The notes: generated from the letters alone by a model not told the origin. 16,573 bases of DNA from Paenibacillaceae bacterium (GCA_018969805.1 JAGWXQ010000006.1:1-16573), one strand, 5' to 3'; numbered from the stretch's first letter, positions 1 through 7,194 are shown. A program made the numbers and translations.

Positions 1-807
1 GGAAATAGGGATGTTGTCTGCATGCAACGACGCTTCAAGTACGGTTGGGAATGATCGTATGCGTGCGTATACAACGTTTTTTGATACGTGTGCGTGTAGT
101 GTCGTTGCCATCGTATTTTTGATGTTTGCGTACGTACCGTACATCGCCTCAAACGCATTGCGGCGTATTGTGCGATCGGGCTGCTCCAAAAATTCAATGT
201 AGCGGCTGTGTGTCAAGGGCACTTCGTTTCCATTCGCATCCCGCAGTGTTGGAAACGCAATTTCGGTGTTGTTGAGTATCGAAAACACTTTGCTCGGCGC
301 ATGGGCGACGTTGCCGAGCTTTGCGAGCAATGATTCTTCTTTTTTGGACAGCATATGGTCTTTTTGACGGATGATTTCATCGAGCGTATGCGTGTATGCG
401 CGCATGGACGCATCGGCGCGGAATTGGTGCAATTGTTCGGTCGGCAGCGAGAGCAGTTCGGGAACGATAAACGATGTCGCTTCGGAAGCGCTGACGGACA
501 GTGTCGATGCGCGATCGGCGCGTGCTTGCGATTGGGCATCGTCCATATTTTCGTGCAGACGCATGTGCGCATACGCGTACAGCCGTTCAACGCGCATGCC
601 GAGCGCATCTTCCCATTCAAAGCAACTGCGCAATGCTTGTGTGTCGCCAAGTCGATCATGAAAATCGCTTGCGCGTGCGATCATTTTTTTTGCCTCGTCG
701 TACGATGCGTCCCAATCATTTTGGTGCGCAAACAGATGTTCGAGCTGCCAGCGGTGTTGTTGTGCAATGTCGCTGCGTAATGGCACGGTCGTCTTGCGGG
801 TGTTCAT
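1..807 (-). CDS. pepF: Oligoendopeptidase F, N-terminal part (cut by window edge)
   Basis: PepF is an M3-family zinc metallopeptidase that cleaves short peptides in the cytoplasm. Reading the complement from the ATG at 807-805 gives an uninterrupted 269-codon frame that runs off the window at base 1. The visible part matches the family N-terminal region: an opening with R-W-Q-L-E-H-L-F, then FIVPELLSLP, a helical stretch with R-Q-K-D-H-M-L-S and E-E-S-L-L-A-K-L, the FP-T-L-R-D-A-N-G segment, and LEQPDRTIRRNAFEAMY followed by Y-A-N-I-K-N-T-M-A. The catalytic HExxH motif lies beyond the window, so activity cannot be judged here. An AAGGAG ribosome site (complement of 814-819) lies six bases before the ATG. 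The family is usually about 600 residues, so less than half is present. The 75-residue gene upstream on the same strand may share its transcript. Confidence 0.9.
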   Translation of the reverse strand, partial: MNTRKTTVPLRSDIAQQHRWQLEHLFAHQNDWDASYDEAKKMIARASDFHDRLGDTQALRSCFEWEDALGMRVERLYAYAHMRLHENMDDAQSQARADRASTLSVSASEATSFIVPELLSLPTEQLHQFRADASMRAYTHTLDEIIRQKDHMLSKKEESLLAKLGNVAHAPSKVFSILNNTEIAFPTLRDANGNEVPLTHSRYIEFLEQPDRTIRRNAFEAMYGTYANIKNTMATTLHAHVSKNVVYARIRSFPTVLEASLHADNIPIS

Positions 808-961
808 CGGCAACTCCTTCCCCAAAACAGCGTGCAAAGGACCGATCGTCCAAGCTGCGCACGCACATACACACAATCGAACTGCCCATCGCATGCATAC
901 ACCCCCAGCGGTTTGTCCGCGTAGTATGGACGGGGTGTGGTGCGTGTATGCGTAATCGCTG

Positions 962-1189
962 TCATAACGCTGCAAGTGCATCGAGAATGTGCTGCCGCGT
1001 CGCGTCGTCGTGCGCAGACGTGGCAAACCGCGTCCGCGCCCAAGACATCATCGCGCTGCGGTGCGCAAACACATACGCATGTTCCCCCCACTGTTCGTCG
1101 ATTTCGATAATTTCAATCGTCCTCCCGTGCAATATGGCAACGATTTTGTTCCATTTGTCCTTCGTATAAATGTCGATTGTCATGGGCAT
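962..1189 (-). CDS. Small conserved-looking hypothetical protein, 75 residues
   Basis: I do not recognise this gene. It encodes 75 residues, starting MPMTIDIYTKDKWNK, with no membrane segment or cysteine. The alternation of hydrophobic and charged residues in VAILHGRTIEIIEID suggests a small beta-rich domain followed by a helical C-terminus (RQHILDALAAL). The start is well supported: a GGAGGAG ribosome site (complement of 1198-1204) lies eight bases before the ATG at 1189. A sigma-A-like promoter lies about 100 bases upstream on the same strand. The gene sits 154 bases upstream of pepF on the same strand, and no terminator is visible between them, so they may be co-transcribed. The 154-base gap itself holds nothing I can name except the pepF ribosome site. 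Confidence 0.6.
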   Translation of the reverse strand: MPMTIDIYTKDKWNKIVAILHGRTIEIIEIDEQWGEHAYVFAHRSAMMSWARTRFATSAHDDATRQHILDALAAL

Positions 1190-1285
1190 GCGCCAATCTC
1201 CTCCATCGGCAGTACGTGTAAACGGTGGTCAGCCACAGGTGCACTTCGTCCTGCGTCTCATGGGCAACTGTCCATAGACGCGCAT

Positions 1286-1314
1286 AGTATACCGTACACG
1301 CCCCTGCAGCGCAA
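1286..1314 (-). promoter_or_regulatory. Sigma-A-like promoter for the 75-residue gene (and perhaps pepF)
   Basis: On the minus strand TTGCGC (complement of 1309-1314) is followed after exactly 17 bases by TATACT (complement of 1286-1291). Both boxes are close to the sigma-A consensus. It points to the 75-residue gene that starts at 1189. It lies back to back with the plus-strand promoter at 1339-1368, so 1286-1368 is a divergent promoter region. Confidence 0.55.
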
Positions 1315-1338
1315 CTGCACAATGTGCCGCGCACGACG

Positions 1339-1368
1339 TTGCATTGTCTTATGCGTTTGCGGTACAAT
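1339..1368 (+). promoter_or_regulatory. Sigma-A-like promoter for the DUF2600 terpene synthase gene
   Basis: TTGCAT (1339-1344) is followed after 18 bases by TACAAT (1363-1368). Transcription would begin near 1375 and give a leader of about 68 bases before the ATG at 1443. The -10 box is good and the -35 box fair. Confidence 0.5.
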
Positions 1369-1442
1369 GATCTTTGGTCATGTGTGTGGATGACACGAGG
1401 CAGCTTTTTTCAACGATGCAACCATCAGAAGTGGAGGATGCG

Positions 1443-2606
1443 ATGCCCCCTACCGTTTCATCGCCGACACAATGCGATCGGTCGCGTCTTGCCTCTGCAG
1501 CGATCGTGTCTCCCCCTGATGCGGGGTTGTTTGCGGGCGTCACTTGGATGATGCATTTGCGGCGGGACGTATGGCCGCGCGTAGATGCGTCGCTCGCGCA
1601 GTGGCAAGTCGAGGCGGAAGCGATTCCAGACGGGCACTTGCGCGCGCAAGCGTTGGCAAGTATCGCGCATAAAAAGTTTCATTGCGAAGGCGGAGCGGTG
1701 TATGCGCTGTTTTGTCGTCCTGCGATCGATACGCTCGTGCCATTGATCGTCGCCTTGCAGACGATCAGCGATTATTTGGATTGTCTGAGCGATCGTGGCG
1801 ATGCGCATACGTTTGCAGAACTATGGCAATTGCACACTGCGCTGATCGATGCGGTGCAGCCCGATGCGCCTGTGCGCACGTATTATGCCCATCATTGTGT
1901 GGATGGGGGATATTTGCAGCGCCTCGTGCAGACGTGCCAGCAGTGCATCCGCGCACTGCCGATGTTGGATTTGGTGGGGGCTCCGCTTTTGGGTCTGATC
2001 GAGCAGTACTGTATGCTGCAATCGACGAAGCACGTGCACAAAGACGAGCGTGAGCGCTTGCTGCGCGACTGGGCGCAATCAGAAGTCGTGCACCATCCGG
2101 GTATTGTATGGCAAGAGTACGCTGCCTGTGCGGGATCGACGCTCGGTTGGTTTGCGTTGCTCGCTTTGGCGGCCGATCGGACTGCGACAGAGCATGCGCG
2201 CGATGCGCTGCTTGTTGCGTACGTCCCGCACGTATGTGCATTGCACATATTGTTGGATTATGTGGTCGATCGCGAAGAAGACGAGCTGGGCGGAGATCTC
2301 AATTTTTGTGCATACTATGACGACGATGCACATGTGGCGATGCGGTTGCGCGCATTTGTGCAGCGATCGCATGCGCTTGTGCGCACATTGCCGGCTGCGA
2401 AGTTGCACGCATGGATTGTCGATGGATTGCTTGCGTTGTATTTATCCGATCCAAAAGTACGCCGACAGCCTTGGGTGCGCGATGTCGCGCGGAATGTCGT
2501 CTGGCGTGGCGGTGCGACCCGTACGGCACTCGCACTCATCGCGAAGTGGAAGCGATGGCGATCGGGGCGCAGTGCGCTGGACATGCAAGCACAGGCGCAG
2601 CCGTAA
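1443..2606 (+). CDS. ytpB: DUF2600 family tetraprenyl-beta-curcumene synthase (YtpB-like)
   Basis: YtpB-type enzymes cyclise tetraprenyl diphosphate to tetraprenyl-beta-curcumene, a step in C35 sesquarterpenoid synthesis in spore formers. The 387-residue product shows the family landmarks: AIPDGHLRAQAL (about residues 60-71), KKFHCEGGAVYAL (77-89), an acidic DYLDCLSDRGD segment (110-120) and a second acidic motif DYVVDREEDELGGDLNF (272-288). The two acidic motifs are likely to bind the metal-diphosphate, by analogy with other terpene synthases; that is inference. I chose the ATG at 1443 because GGAGG (1433-1437) lies five bases before it. A longer reading from TTG at 1374 would start at about the predicted transcription start. 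The protein is soluble and helical, without clear membrane segments. No partner cyclase gene is nearby, and the next gene, pfkA, is metabolically unrelated. Confidence 0.88.
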   Translation: MPPTVSSPTQCDRSRLASAAIVSPPDAGLFAGVTWMMHLRRDVWPRVDASLAQWQVEAEAIPDGHLRAQALASIAHKKFHCEGGAVYALFCRPAIDTLVPLIVALQTISDYLDCLSDRGDAHTFAELWQLHTALIDAVQPDAPVRTYYAHHCVDGGYLQRLVQTCQQCIRALPMLDLVGAPLLGLIEQYCMLQSTKHVHKDERERLLRDWAQSEVVHHPGIVWQEYAACAGSTLGWFALLALAADRTATEHARDALLVAYVPHVCALHILLDYVVDREEDELGGDLNFCAYYDDDAHVAMRLRAFVQRSHALVRTLPAAKLHAWIVDGLLALYLSDPKVRRQPWVRDVARNVVWRGGATRTALALIAKWKRWRSGRSALDMQAQAQP

Positions 2607-2679
2607 AAGTGCCCTTGGTGGGGCGCAGAGAAATTCGAACCACATTGATCGTGGCGCATCATAAAGGTGGGGGTCATAG

Positions 2680-3648
2680 ATGGTGGCGGTACAATCGATT
2701 GCGGTATTGACGAGTGGTGGCGATTCACAGGGGATGAACGCTGCCGTACGGGCGGTCGTGCGCAGTGCACTCGCGCATGGCGTGCGCGTGTATGCCGTGC
2801 AGCGTGGCTATCACGGACTGATCCAAGGGGACATCCGGGAAATGGACGCGCGCAGCGTCGGTGACATCATTCAGCGCGGGGGGACGATTTTGCAGACCGC
2901 GCGGTCGAAGGAGTTTATGACGCGAGAAGGCCAAGAAGTGGCGGCAGCGCATTTACGGGCGCTTGGCATCGATGGCGTCATCGTTATCGGTGGAGACGGG
3001 TCGTATCAAGGAGCGCAAAAGCTGCACGACCTTGGGATACGGACGATGGGGCTCCCGGGCACGATCGACAACGACATTGCATACACGGATTATACGATCG
3101 GCTTTGATACGGCAGTCGGTATCGTCGTCGATGCGATCAATAAGCTGCGCGATACGATGACATCGCACGAGCGGTCGTCCGTCGTTGAAGTGATGGGGCG
3201 GCATTGTGGCGACATCGCGCTGTATGCGGGGCTTGCATCCGGTGCGGAGGCGATTCTCGTACCGGAGATGGCGATTGACATCAAGGCGATCGCACAGCGC
3301 ATGCAGATGCACGCGTGTCGTGGCAAACGACACAGCATCGTCATCGTCGCCGAAGGTGCGGGACGTGGAGCGGACGTCGCTGCACAGCTGTATGCGCTTA
3401 GTGATATCGAATGCCGCGTCACGGTGCTCGGGCACATCCAGCGCGGGGGGACACCGACACCAAATGACCGCATTTTGGCGAGCCGGCTCGGTGATTTTGC
3501 AGTGAGACGGCTGATTGCAGGCGACGGTGGCAAAGCGTGTGGGGTCATTCAGGGGCAGCTTGTCGCGACAGACATTGCAGCCGTTGTTGCGGCGCGAAAA
3601 AGGTTTGATACCGATTTGTACGAATTGGCGATGCGCTTATCACAGTAA
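2680..3648 (+). CDS. pfkA: ATP-dependent 6-phosphofructokinase
   Basis: PfkA phosphorylates fructose 6-phosphate to fructose 1,6-bisphosphate, the committed step of glycolysis, and acts as a cytoplasmic homotetramer. The 322-residue product aligns along its whole length with Bacillus-type PFK (about 319 residues). It has TSGGDSQGMNAAVR near the N-terminus (family consensus has SP where this has SQ), the ATP-binding GGDGSYQGA (about 103-111), the catalytic PGTIDND with the catalytic aspartate near residue 130, TSHERSSVVEVMGRHCGDIAL and VLGHIQRGGTPTPNDR. The ATG at 2680 follows a purine-rich AAAGGTGGGGG ribosome site. In Bacillus pfkA is usually followed by the pyruvate kinase gene; here it is followed 32 bases later by a DEAD-box helicase. 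No terminator is visible between them, so both may be on one transcript. Confidence 0.97.
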   Translation: MVAVQSIAVLTSGGDSQGMNAAVRAVVRSALAHGVRVYAVQRGYHGLIQGDIREMDARSVGDIIQRGGTILQTARSKEFMTREGQEVAAAHLRALGIDGVIVIGGDGSYQGAQKLHDLGIRTMGLPGTIDNDIAYTDYTIGFDTAVGIVVDAINKLRDTMTSHERSSVVEVMGRHCGDIALYAGLASGAEAILVPEMAIDIKAIAQRMQMHACRGKRHSIVIVAEGAGRGADVAAQLYALSDIECRVTVLGHIQRGGTPTPNDRILASRLGDFAVRRLIAGDGGKACGVIQGQLVATDIAAVVAARKRFDTDLYELAMRLSQ

Positions 3649-3680
3649 AAGACACATCGAAGAGAGAGGGACGACGCATA

Positions 3681-5201
3681 GTGAAAACATTTCAGGAGTT
3701 TGGGCTCGATCCGAAAGTCATGCAAGCGATTACGGATATGGGTTTTGAAGAGTCTACACCGATACAAGAGCTCGCGATACCGATCGCCTTAAGTGGACGG
3801 GATTTGATCGGGCAGGCACAGACCGGTACGGGAAAAACGGCTGCGTTTGCGATCCCATTGATCGAGCGGATCGATCCTGCGAGTGAAAAGGTGCTCGCAC
3901 TCATTATGACACCGACGCGGGAGCTTGCGATTCAAGTATCCGAAGAAATTGAGAAACTTGCACGGTTTAAAGGGGTTCGTACGCTGCCAATTTATGGAGG
4001 GCAAGAAATTGGTCGTCAAATACGTGCATTGCGGCGGTATCCACAAGTCATCATTGGGACACCGGGGCGTCTGATCGACCACATTCAGCGGAAGACGATT
4101 CGCCTTGACGATGTACAAATCGTCGTACTCGATGAAGCAGATGAAATGCTTGATATGGGCTTTCTTGAAGACATTCAGAGCATTTTGTCGCTCGTTCCCG
4201 AACAGCGGCAGACGATGTTGTTTTCTGCGACGATGCCTACAAATATTCAGCGGCTTGCACAGCAGTTTTTGCACGAACCCCAGCACGTGTCGGTCATTCC
4301 AAAGCAAGTGAGTGCACCGTTGATTACGCAAGCGTACATTGAGGTTCAAGAGCGCAATAAGTTTGAGGCGATATGTCGTTTGCTGGATATGGAATCACCA
4401 GAGCTTGCGATCGTATTTGGACGGACGAAGCGTCGTGTCGATGAGCTTGCCGAAGCATTGCAAAAACGTGGATATGCTGCCGATGGATTGCATGGGGATT
4501 TGTCGCAAAATATGCGCGATACGGTCATGCGGAAGTTTCGCGATGGAAGCATCGACGTCCTTGTGGCGACGGACGTGGCGGCGCGGGGGTTGGACGTATC
4601 GGGAGTCACACATGTAGTCAATTTTGATTTACCTCAAGATCCGGAGTCGTACGTGCACCGCATCGGCCGCACAGGAAGAGCGGGCAAAGAAGGGACGGCG
4701 TGGACGTTTGTCACGCCGCGCGAGATGGACCACTTGCACTTTATAGAGAAGGTGACGCGACACCGCATTCCAAGGCGTCCGTTGCCGACGATCGCCGAAG
4801 CGGTCGAAGGAAAACAAAAGATGCTTGCCGAACGGTTGCTTGATCTTGTGGACAACGAAGAACACAACGAATTTCGTGCTACGGCGATCCAGTTGCTTGA
4901 GCAATACGACAGCGTCGCGTTGCTGTCATCGGCGATGAAGTTGCTTGCGGGCGGACAAAAAAACGAAGTCACTGTCGAGCTGACACCAGAGGAGCCACTT
5001 CGTGCGCGCCGCCGTCGTCCGGACGTACGGCATTCTTCTGGACGGCGCATGGGCAGTTCGGGAGACCGGAGGTACGGTGGGTCATCAAGCGGAGATTACC
5101 GCAGGGAGCACCGGACGGGAGGAAGTTCGATCAGTCATCATGCGACCGATCGGCGGTATGTGACGCAAACGCGTCGTGACGGATACACAAACGAACGTTG
5201 A
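3681..5201 (+). CDS. cshA: CshA-type DEAD-box ATP-dependent RNA helicase
   Basis: DEAD-box helicases of this group unwind short RNA duplexes and work in the RNA degradosome, ribosome assembly and cold adaptation. The 506-residue product carries the Q-motif region (about 20-29, ending TPIQ), Walker A AQTGTGKT (46-53), PTRELA (78-83), TPGR (127-130), DEAD (151-154), SAT (182-184), ATDVAARGLDV (296-306) and HRIGRTGR (326-333). After the two RecA-like domains comes a dimerisation-type segment and, from about residue 440, a low-complexity basic tail rich in Arg, Ser, Gly and Tyr, typical of RNA-contacting tails of this family. The start is GTG at 3681 behind a moderate GAGAGAGGG ribosome site. The YesL-like gene begins only 15 bases after the stop, so an operon is likely. 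Assignment to CshA rather than another DEAD-box paralogue rests on overall resemblance. Confidence 0.92.
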   Translation: MKTFQEFGLDPKVMQAITDMGFEESTPIQELAIPIALSGRDLIGQAQTGTGKTAAFAIPLIERIDPASEKVLALIMTPTRELAIQVSEEIEKLARFKGVRTLPIYGGQEIGRQIRALRRYPQVIIGTPGRLIDHIQRKTIRLDDVQIVVLDEADEMLDMGFLEDIQSILSLVPEQRQTMLFSATMPTNIQRLAQQFLHEPQHVSVIPKQVSAPLITQAYIEVQERNKFEAICRLLDMESPELAIVFGRTKRRVDELAEALQKRGYAADGLHGDLSQNMRDTVMRKFRDGSIDVLVATDVAARGLDVSGVTHVVNFDLPQDPESYVHRIGRTGRAGKEGTAWTFVTPREMDHLHFIEKVTRHRIPRRPLPTIAEAVEGKQKMLAERLLDLVDNEEHNEFRATAIQLLEQYDSVALLSSAMKLLAGGQKNEVTVELTPEEPLRARRRRPDVRHSSGRRMGSSGDRRYGGSSSGDYRREHRTGGSSISHHATDRRYVTQTRRDGYTNER

Positions 5202-5216
5202 TCGGGGGAGCACACC

Positions 5217-5888
5217 GTGTTTGCCGGACTGATGCGCATCAGTGCGTGGATCGCCAAGCTGGCGGGTGCGCACATGCTGTGGTTGCTCGTCTCTGCACCC
5301 TTTCTGTTTTCGGTGTGGATGTCCCGTGATACGGGATCGGTGCTGGCAATGATTGTGGCAGCGGTGTTTGGAGTGGCGATGGGCGTGCCCGCGACAGCCG
5401 CGTTGTTTGGTGTCGTGCGTCCGTGGGTGATGGGGCGCATCGACTCGGGAATATGGAGTCCGTTTTGGCGTACGTGGCGCGAATTGTATGTGCGCAGTGT
5501 CGCATTAGGAGCACTTGCGATCGGATTTTGTGCAGTTGCATACAGTGCGTGGGAAACGTACGGGGCATCCGATGGATGGATGCAGTCTCTACGCATCGTC
5601 GTGCTAATTGCGGTTGTCGTTGCAGTGTGCGGGATGCTGCACACCATGTGTTATTTTGTGCATTTCCGATTGTCGTTTTGGCAGAGTGTGTTCAGTGGAC
5701 TGCTGTTTGCGTTCGTCCAGCCTTGGAATACGTTTGTCAGTGTGCTCGTCGTGGCGATGCTCGTCCATGCATCGATCGTATGGCCAGGGCTTGCATTGTT
5801 TTTTTGTGCGAGCGTGGCGGCAATGATCGTATTTTATCAGTACGAGCGGGCTGTGCGTGCGATGCGTCTGACGCGCTCGGAGCCATGA
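5217..5888 (+). CDS. YesL/DUF624 family integral membrane protein
   Basis: This encodes a 223-residue hydrophobic protein with about five to six membrane segments (roughly 18-35, 42-66, 93-112, 125-147, 171-188 and 189-207). The N-terminal pattern matches DUF624/YesL: a first helix with LWLLVSAPFLF, then a GVPATAALFGVVRPW segment and a following FWRTWRELYVRS turn. The biochemical role of the family is unknown; several members lie beside sugar-transport genes, but no such genes are seen here. The start is GTG at 5217 behind a GGGGGAG ribosome site, 15 bases after the helicase stop. The next gene, a ferredoxin, is 35 bases further on. The protein contains several Trp residues at predicted membrane interfaces and ends in a short basic tail (RAVRAMRLTRSEP). 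Confidence 0.7.
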   Translation: MFAGLMRISAWIAKLAGAHMLWLLVSAPFLFSVWMSRDTGSVLAMIVAAVFGVAMGVPATAALFGVVRPWVMGRIDSGIWSPFWRTWRELYVRSVALGALAIGFCAVAYSAWETYGASDGWMQSLRIVVLIAVVVAVCGMLHTMCYFVHFRLSFWQSVFSGLLFAFVQPWNTFVSVLVVAMLVHASIVWPGLALFFCASVAAMIVFYQYERAVRAMRLTRSEP

Positions 5889-5923
5889 GCAACAACGGTC
5901 TGTGTGGGTGGGGAGGGTCTGCA

Positions 5924-6217
5924 ATGCAGCTCATCGGTCGCAGTGTGACGAAGACGGTCGCCGTACAGCGTGGCGCGACCGTGCTTGACCACGCGTTGGC
6001 ACATGAGGTCGATTTTGGATTTTCTTGTGTGCGCGGCACGTGCGCACGCTGTCGCTGTCTCGTTCAGAGCGGAAGTGTGGGATTGGCAGAGGTGACGGAC
6101 GCAGAGTGGGACCGACTGACAGAAGAAGAGCTTGCGCAAGGGTATCGACTCGGATGTCAAGCCGTTGTCGTCGATGACCGCGTGCCGATCGTCATTGCGC
6201 ACAAGCCGTATTTTTAA
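5924..6217 (+). CDS. Small 2Fe-2S ferredoxin, plant/bacterial type (first of two)
   Basis: The 97-residue product has the beta-grasp 2Fe-2S ferredoxin pattern with cluster ligands C35, C40, C43 (C-x4-C-x2-C) and C78 in RLGCQA. A fifth cysteine, C45, is extra. The opening (MQLIGRSVTKTVAVQRGATVLDHALAHEVD) fits the beta hairpin and helix that precede the cluster loop. It would act as a one-electron carrier; its partner is unknown. I chose the ATG at 5924 because GGGAGGG (5911-5917) lies six bases before it. An upstream in-frame ATG at 5885 overlaps the stop of the membrane-protein gene (ATGA) and would add 13 residues unlike the family. The stop TAA shares one base with the start of the next gene, a sign of translational coupling. 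Confidence 0.82.
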   Translation: MQLIGRSVTKTVAVQRGATVLDHALAHEVDFGFSCVRGTCARCRCLVQSGSVGLAEVTDAEWDRLTEEELAQGYRLGCQAVVVDDRVPIVIAHKPYF

Positions 6218-6756
6218 TGATGCAGGCGATCATATCCGCGATGCACACGATGGCGCATGCGCTTGCAGGAAGCGAAGCGGTGTGGCTGCTTGGGGGAAGT
6301 AGTGCGCTGGCGATGCGCGGCATTGCCCTTGCCGCTCCACCCCGTGACGTTGATGTGTATGCAGACGAAATGGACGTGCATCGCATCGCAAACGAACTGC
6401 AGCAGTACGTCGTGAAACCCGCACACTATAGTGCGACCGCGTTGTACGCGTCTACACGGGTGTTGTTGCGCATGCACGGAGTCGATGTCGAAATCGTCGG
6501 CGATTTGACGGTGACGACCCCGTCGTCGCGGTACACGGTGCGCGTACGCGACGTGTTGATGCACGATGCGGAACTGTGCCACGGCATTCCTTTGATGCCC
6601 CTTGCGCATGAGTACGTGTTCAACGTCTTGCGCGCGCGACAGGACCGCGTGGACGCTTTGGAAGCGCGCATGGGCGAAGACTGCCATCGTGCTGTCGTGC
6701 AGAGGCTCATCGCGACACGGTCGTGGATCATGGACAGCCATCGGGGGAACGAATGA
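6217..6756 (+). CDS. Nucleotidyltransferase-fold protein (MNT/AbiEii-like)
   Basis: The 179-residue product shows the minimal nucleotidyltransferase signature: LLGGSSALAMRG (about 24-35), the metal-binding pair D44/D46 in PPRDVDVYAD, and a later strand VDVEIVGD (89-96) with D90 and E92 that could supply the third carboxylate. Small proteins of this fold transfer AMP or other nucleotides to proteins, RNA or antibiotics, and some are antitoxins or toxins; the substrate here cannot be told. A helical C-terminal half (HEYVFNVLRARQDRVDALEARM) may be a dimer or partner surface. The gene starts at the ATG overlapping the TAA of the first ferredoxin and its own TGA overlaps the ATG of the second ferredoxin, so all three are likely to be co-translated. 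Start could also be the second ATG at 6220. Confidence 0.6.
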   Translation: MMQAIISAMHTMAHALAGSEAVWLLGGSSALAMRGIALAAPPRDVDVYADEMDVHRIANELQQYVVKPAHYSATALYASTRVLLRMHGVDVEIVGDLTVTTPSSRYTVRVRDVLMHDAELCHGIPLMPLAHEYVFNVLRARQDRVDALEARMGEDCHRAVVQRLIATRSWIMDSHRGNE

Positions 6757-7097
6757 ACGTGCGCATGACGTGGCTTCCATCGGGCGTCGTGACGCGGACG
6801 CGTGCCCAGACGACGGTGCTTGTCGCCGCGCGCCAAGGCCGCATCGTCATACCGAGCCGTTGCGCGGGCAAGGCGTCGTGTCTGCTTTGCCTCGTAGACG
6901 CGTGCACGCCAGAGACGTTGACCGATCCGACCCCTGCTGAGCATCGCCTTCTTGGAGATGCGGTACTTGCACAAGGACGCCGCCTCGCTTGTCAAGCGCG
7001 CGTTATTGCCGATACGACGATCGCACTGCGTCCCTCACGGCTGCACGAGACGATCGCACGTTTGCTCCAGAGACGATCCGACGTGCACGATGATTGA
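6753..7097 (+). CDS. Second small 2Fe-2S ferredoxin-like protein
   Basis: The 114-residue product has candidate cluster ligands C37, C43, C46 (C-x5-C-x2-C, as in many bacterial adrenodoxin-like and corrinoid-activator ferredoxin domains) and C80 in RRLACQARV. C51 is an extra cysteine. The spacing differs from the first ferredoxin (x5 instead of x4), so the two are not simple copies. The protein is unusually rich in Arg, with a basic C-terminal extension (RPSRLHETIARLLQRRSD), unlike typical acidic electron-carrier ferredoxins. The start is ATG at 6753, overlapping the previous stop by four bases (ATGA), with GGGGG at 6743-6747. It closes the operon before spoIVA. Confidence 0.72.
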   Translation: MNVRMTWLPSGVVTRTRAQTTVLVAARQGRIVIPSRCAGKASCLLCLVDACTPETLTDPTPAEHRLLGDAVLAQGRRLACQARVIADTTIALRPSRLHETIARLLQRRSDVHDD

Positions 7098-7135
7098 TGC
7101 TGTGCGCGTTTTCTCAAAACGAAGCAATGTCCCGT

Positions 7136-7164
7136 GCATACCGTCCGTCTGTTGCTCATACGAT
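7136..7164 (+). promoter_or_regulatory. Sigma-E-like (mother-cell) promoter of spoIVA
   Basis: GCATACC (7136-7142) matches five of seven positions of the B. subtilis sigma-E -35 pattern (KMATATT). After 14 bases comes CATACGAT (7157-7164), which matches seven of eight positions of the -10 pattern CATACAHT. Transcription would start near 7171, about 24 bases before the spoIVA ATG. spoIVA belongs to the sigma-E regulon in B. subtilis, which supports the call. The site lies inside an inverted repeat. Confidence 0.55.
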
Positions 7165-7180
7165 GGAGCAATTGGACGGT
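7140..7180 (+). repeat. Imperfect inverted repeat (hairpin) over the spoIVA promoter and leader
   Basis: Arms ACCGTCC (7140-7146) and GGACGGT (7174-7180) are perfect complements. Inside them TTGCTC (7152-7157) pairs with GAGCAA (7166-7171), leaving an asymmetric internal loop of five and two bases and an eight-base loop. The repeat ends one base before the spoIVA ribosome site (AAAGGGGG, 7181-7188). No T-run follows, so it is not a classical terminator. Confidence 0.6.
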
Positions 7181-7194
7181 AAAGGGGGATGGAC

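Noticed and set aside
213..1169. Several long open frames on both strands in the first kilobase, rich in Cys, Arg and His
   Set aside because: They are shadows of pepF. Only the frame from 807 to the window edge has a family match and a well-placed ribosome site; the others have no coherent composition.
1374..1442. A longer N-terminus for the YtpB-like protein from TTG 1374
   Set aside because: The TTG lies at about the predicted transcription start and has no ribosome site; GGAGG lies just before ATG 1443.
5423..5923. A 264-residue open frame continuing upstream of the first ferredoxin
   Set aside because: It runs through the YesL-like membrane-protein gene in another frame. The ferredoxin fold begins at ATG 5924 with its own ribosome site.
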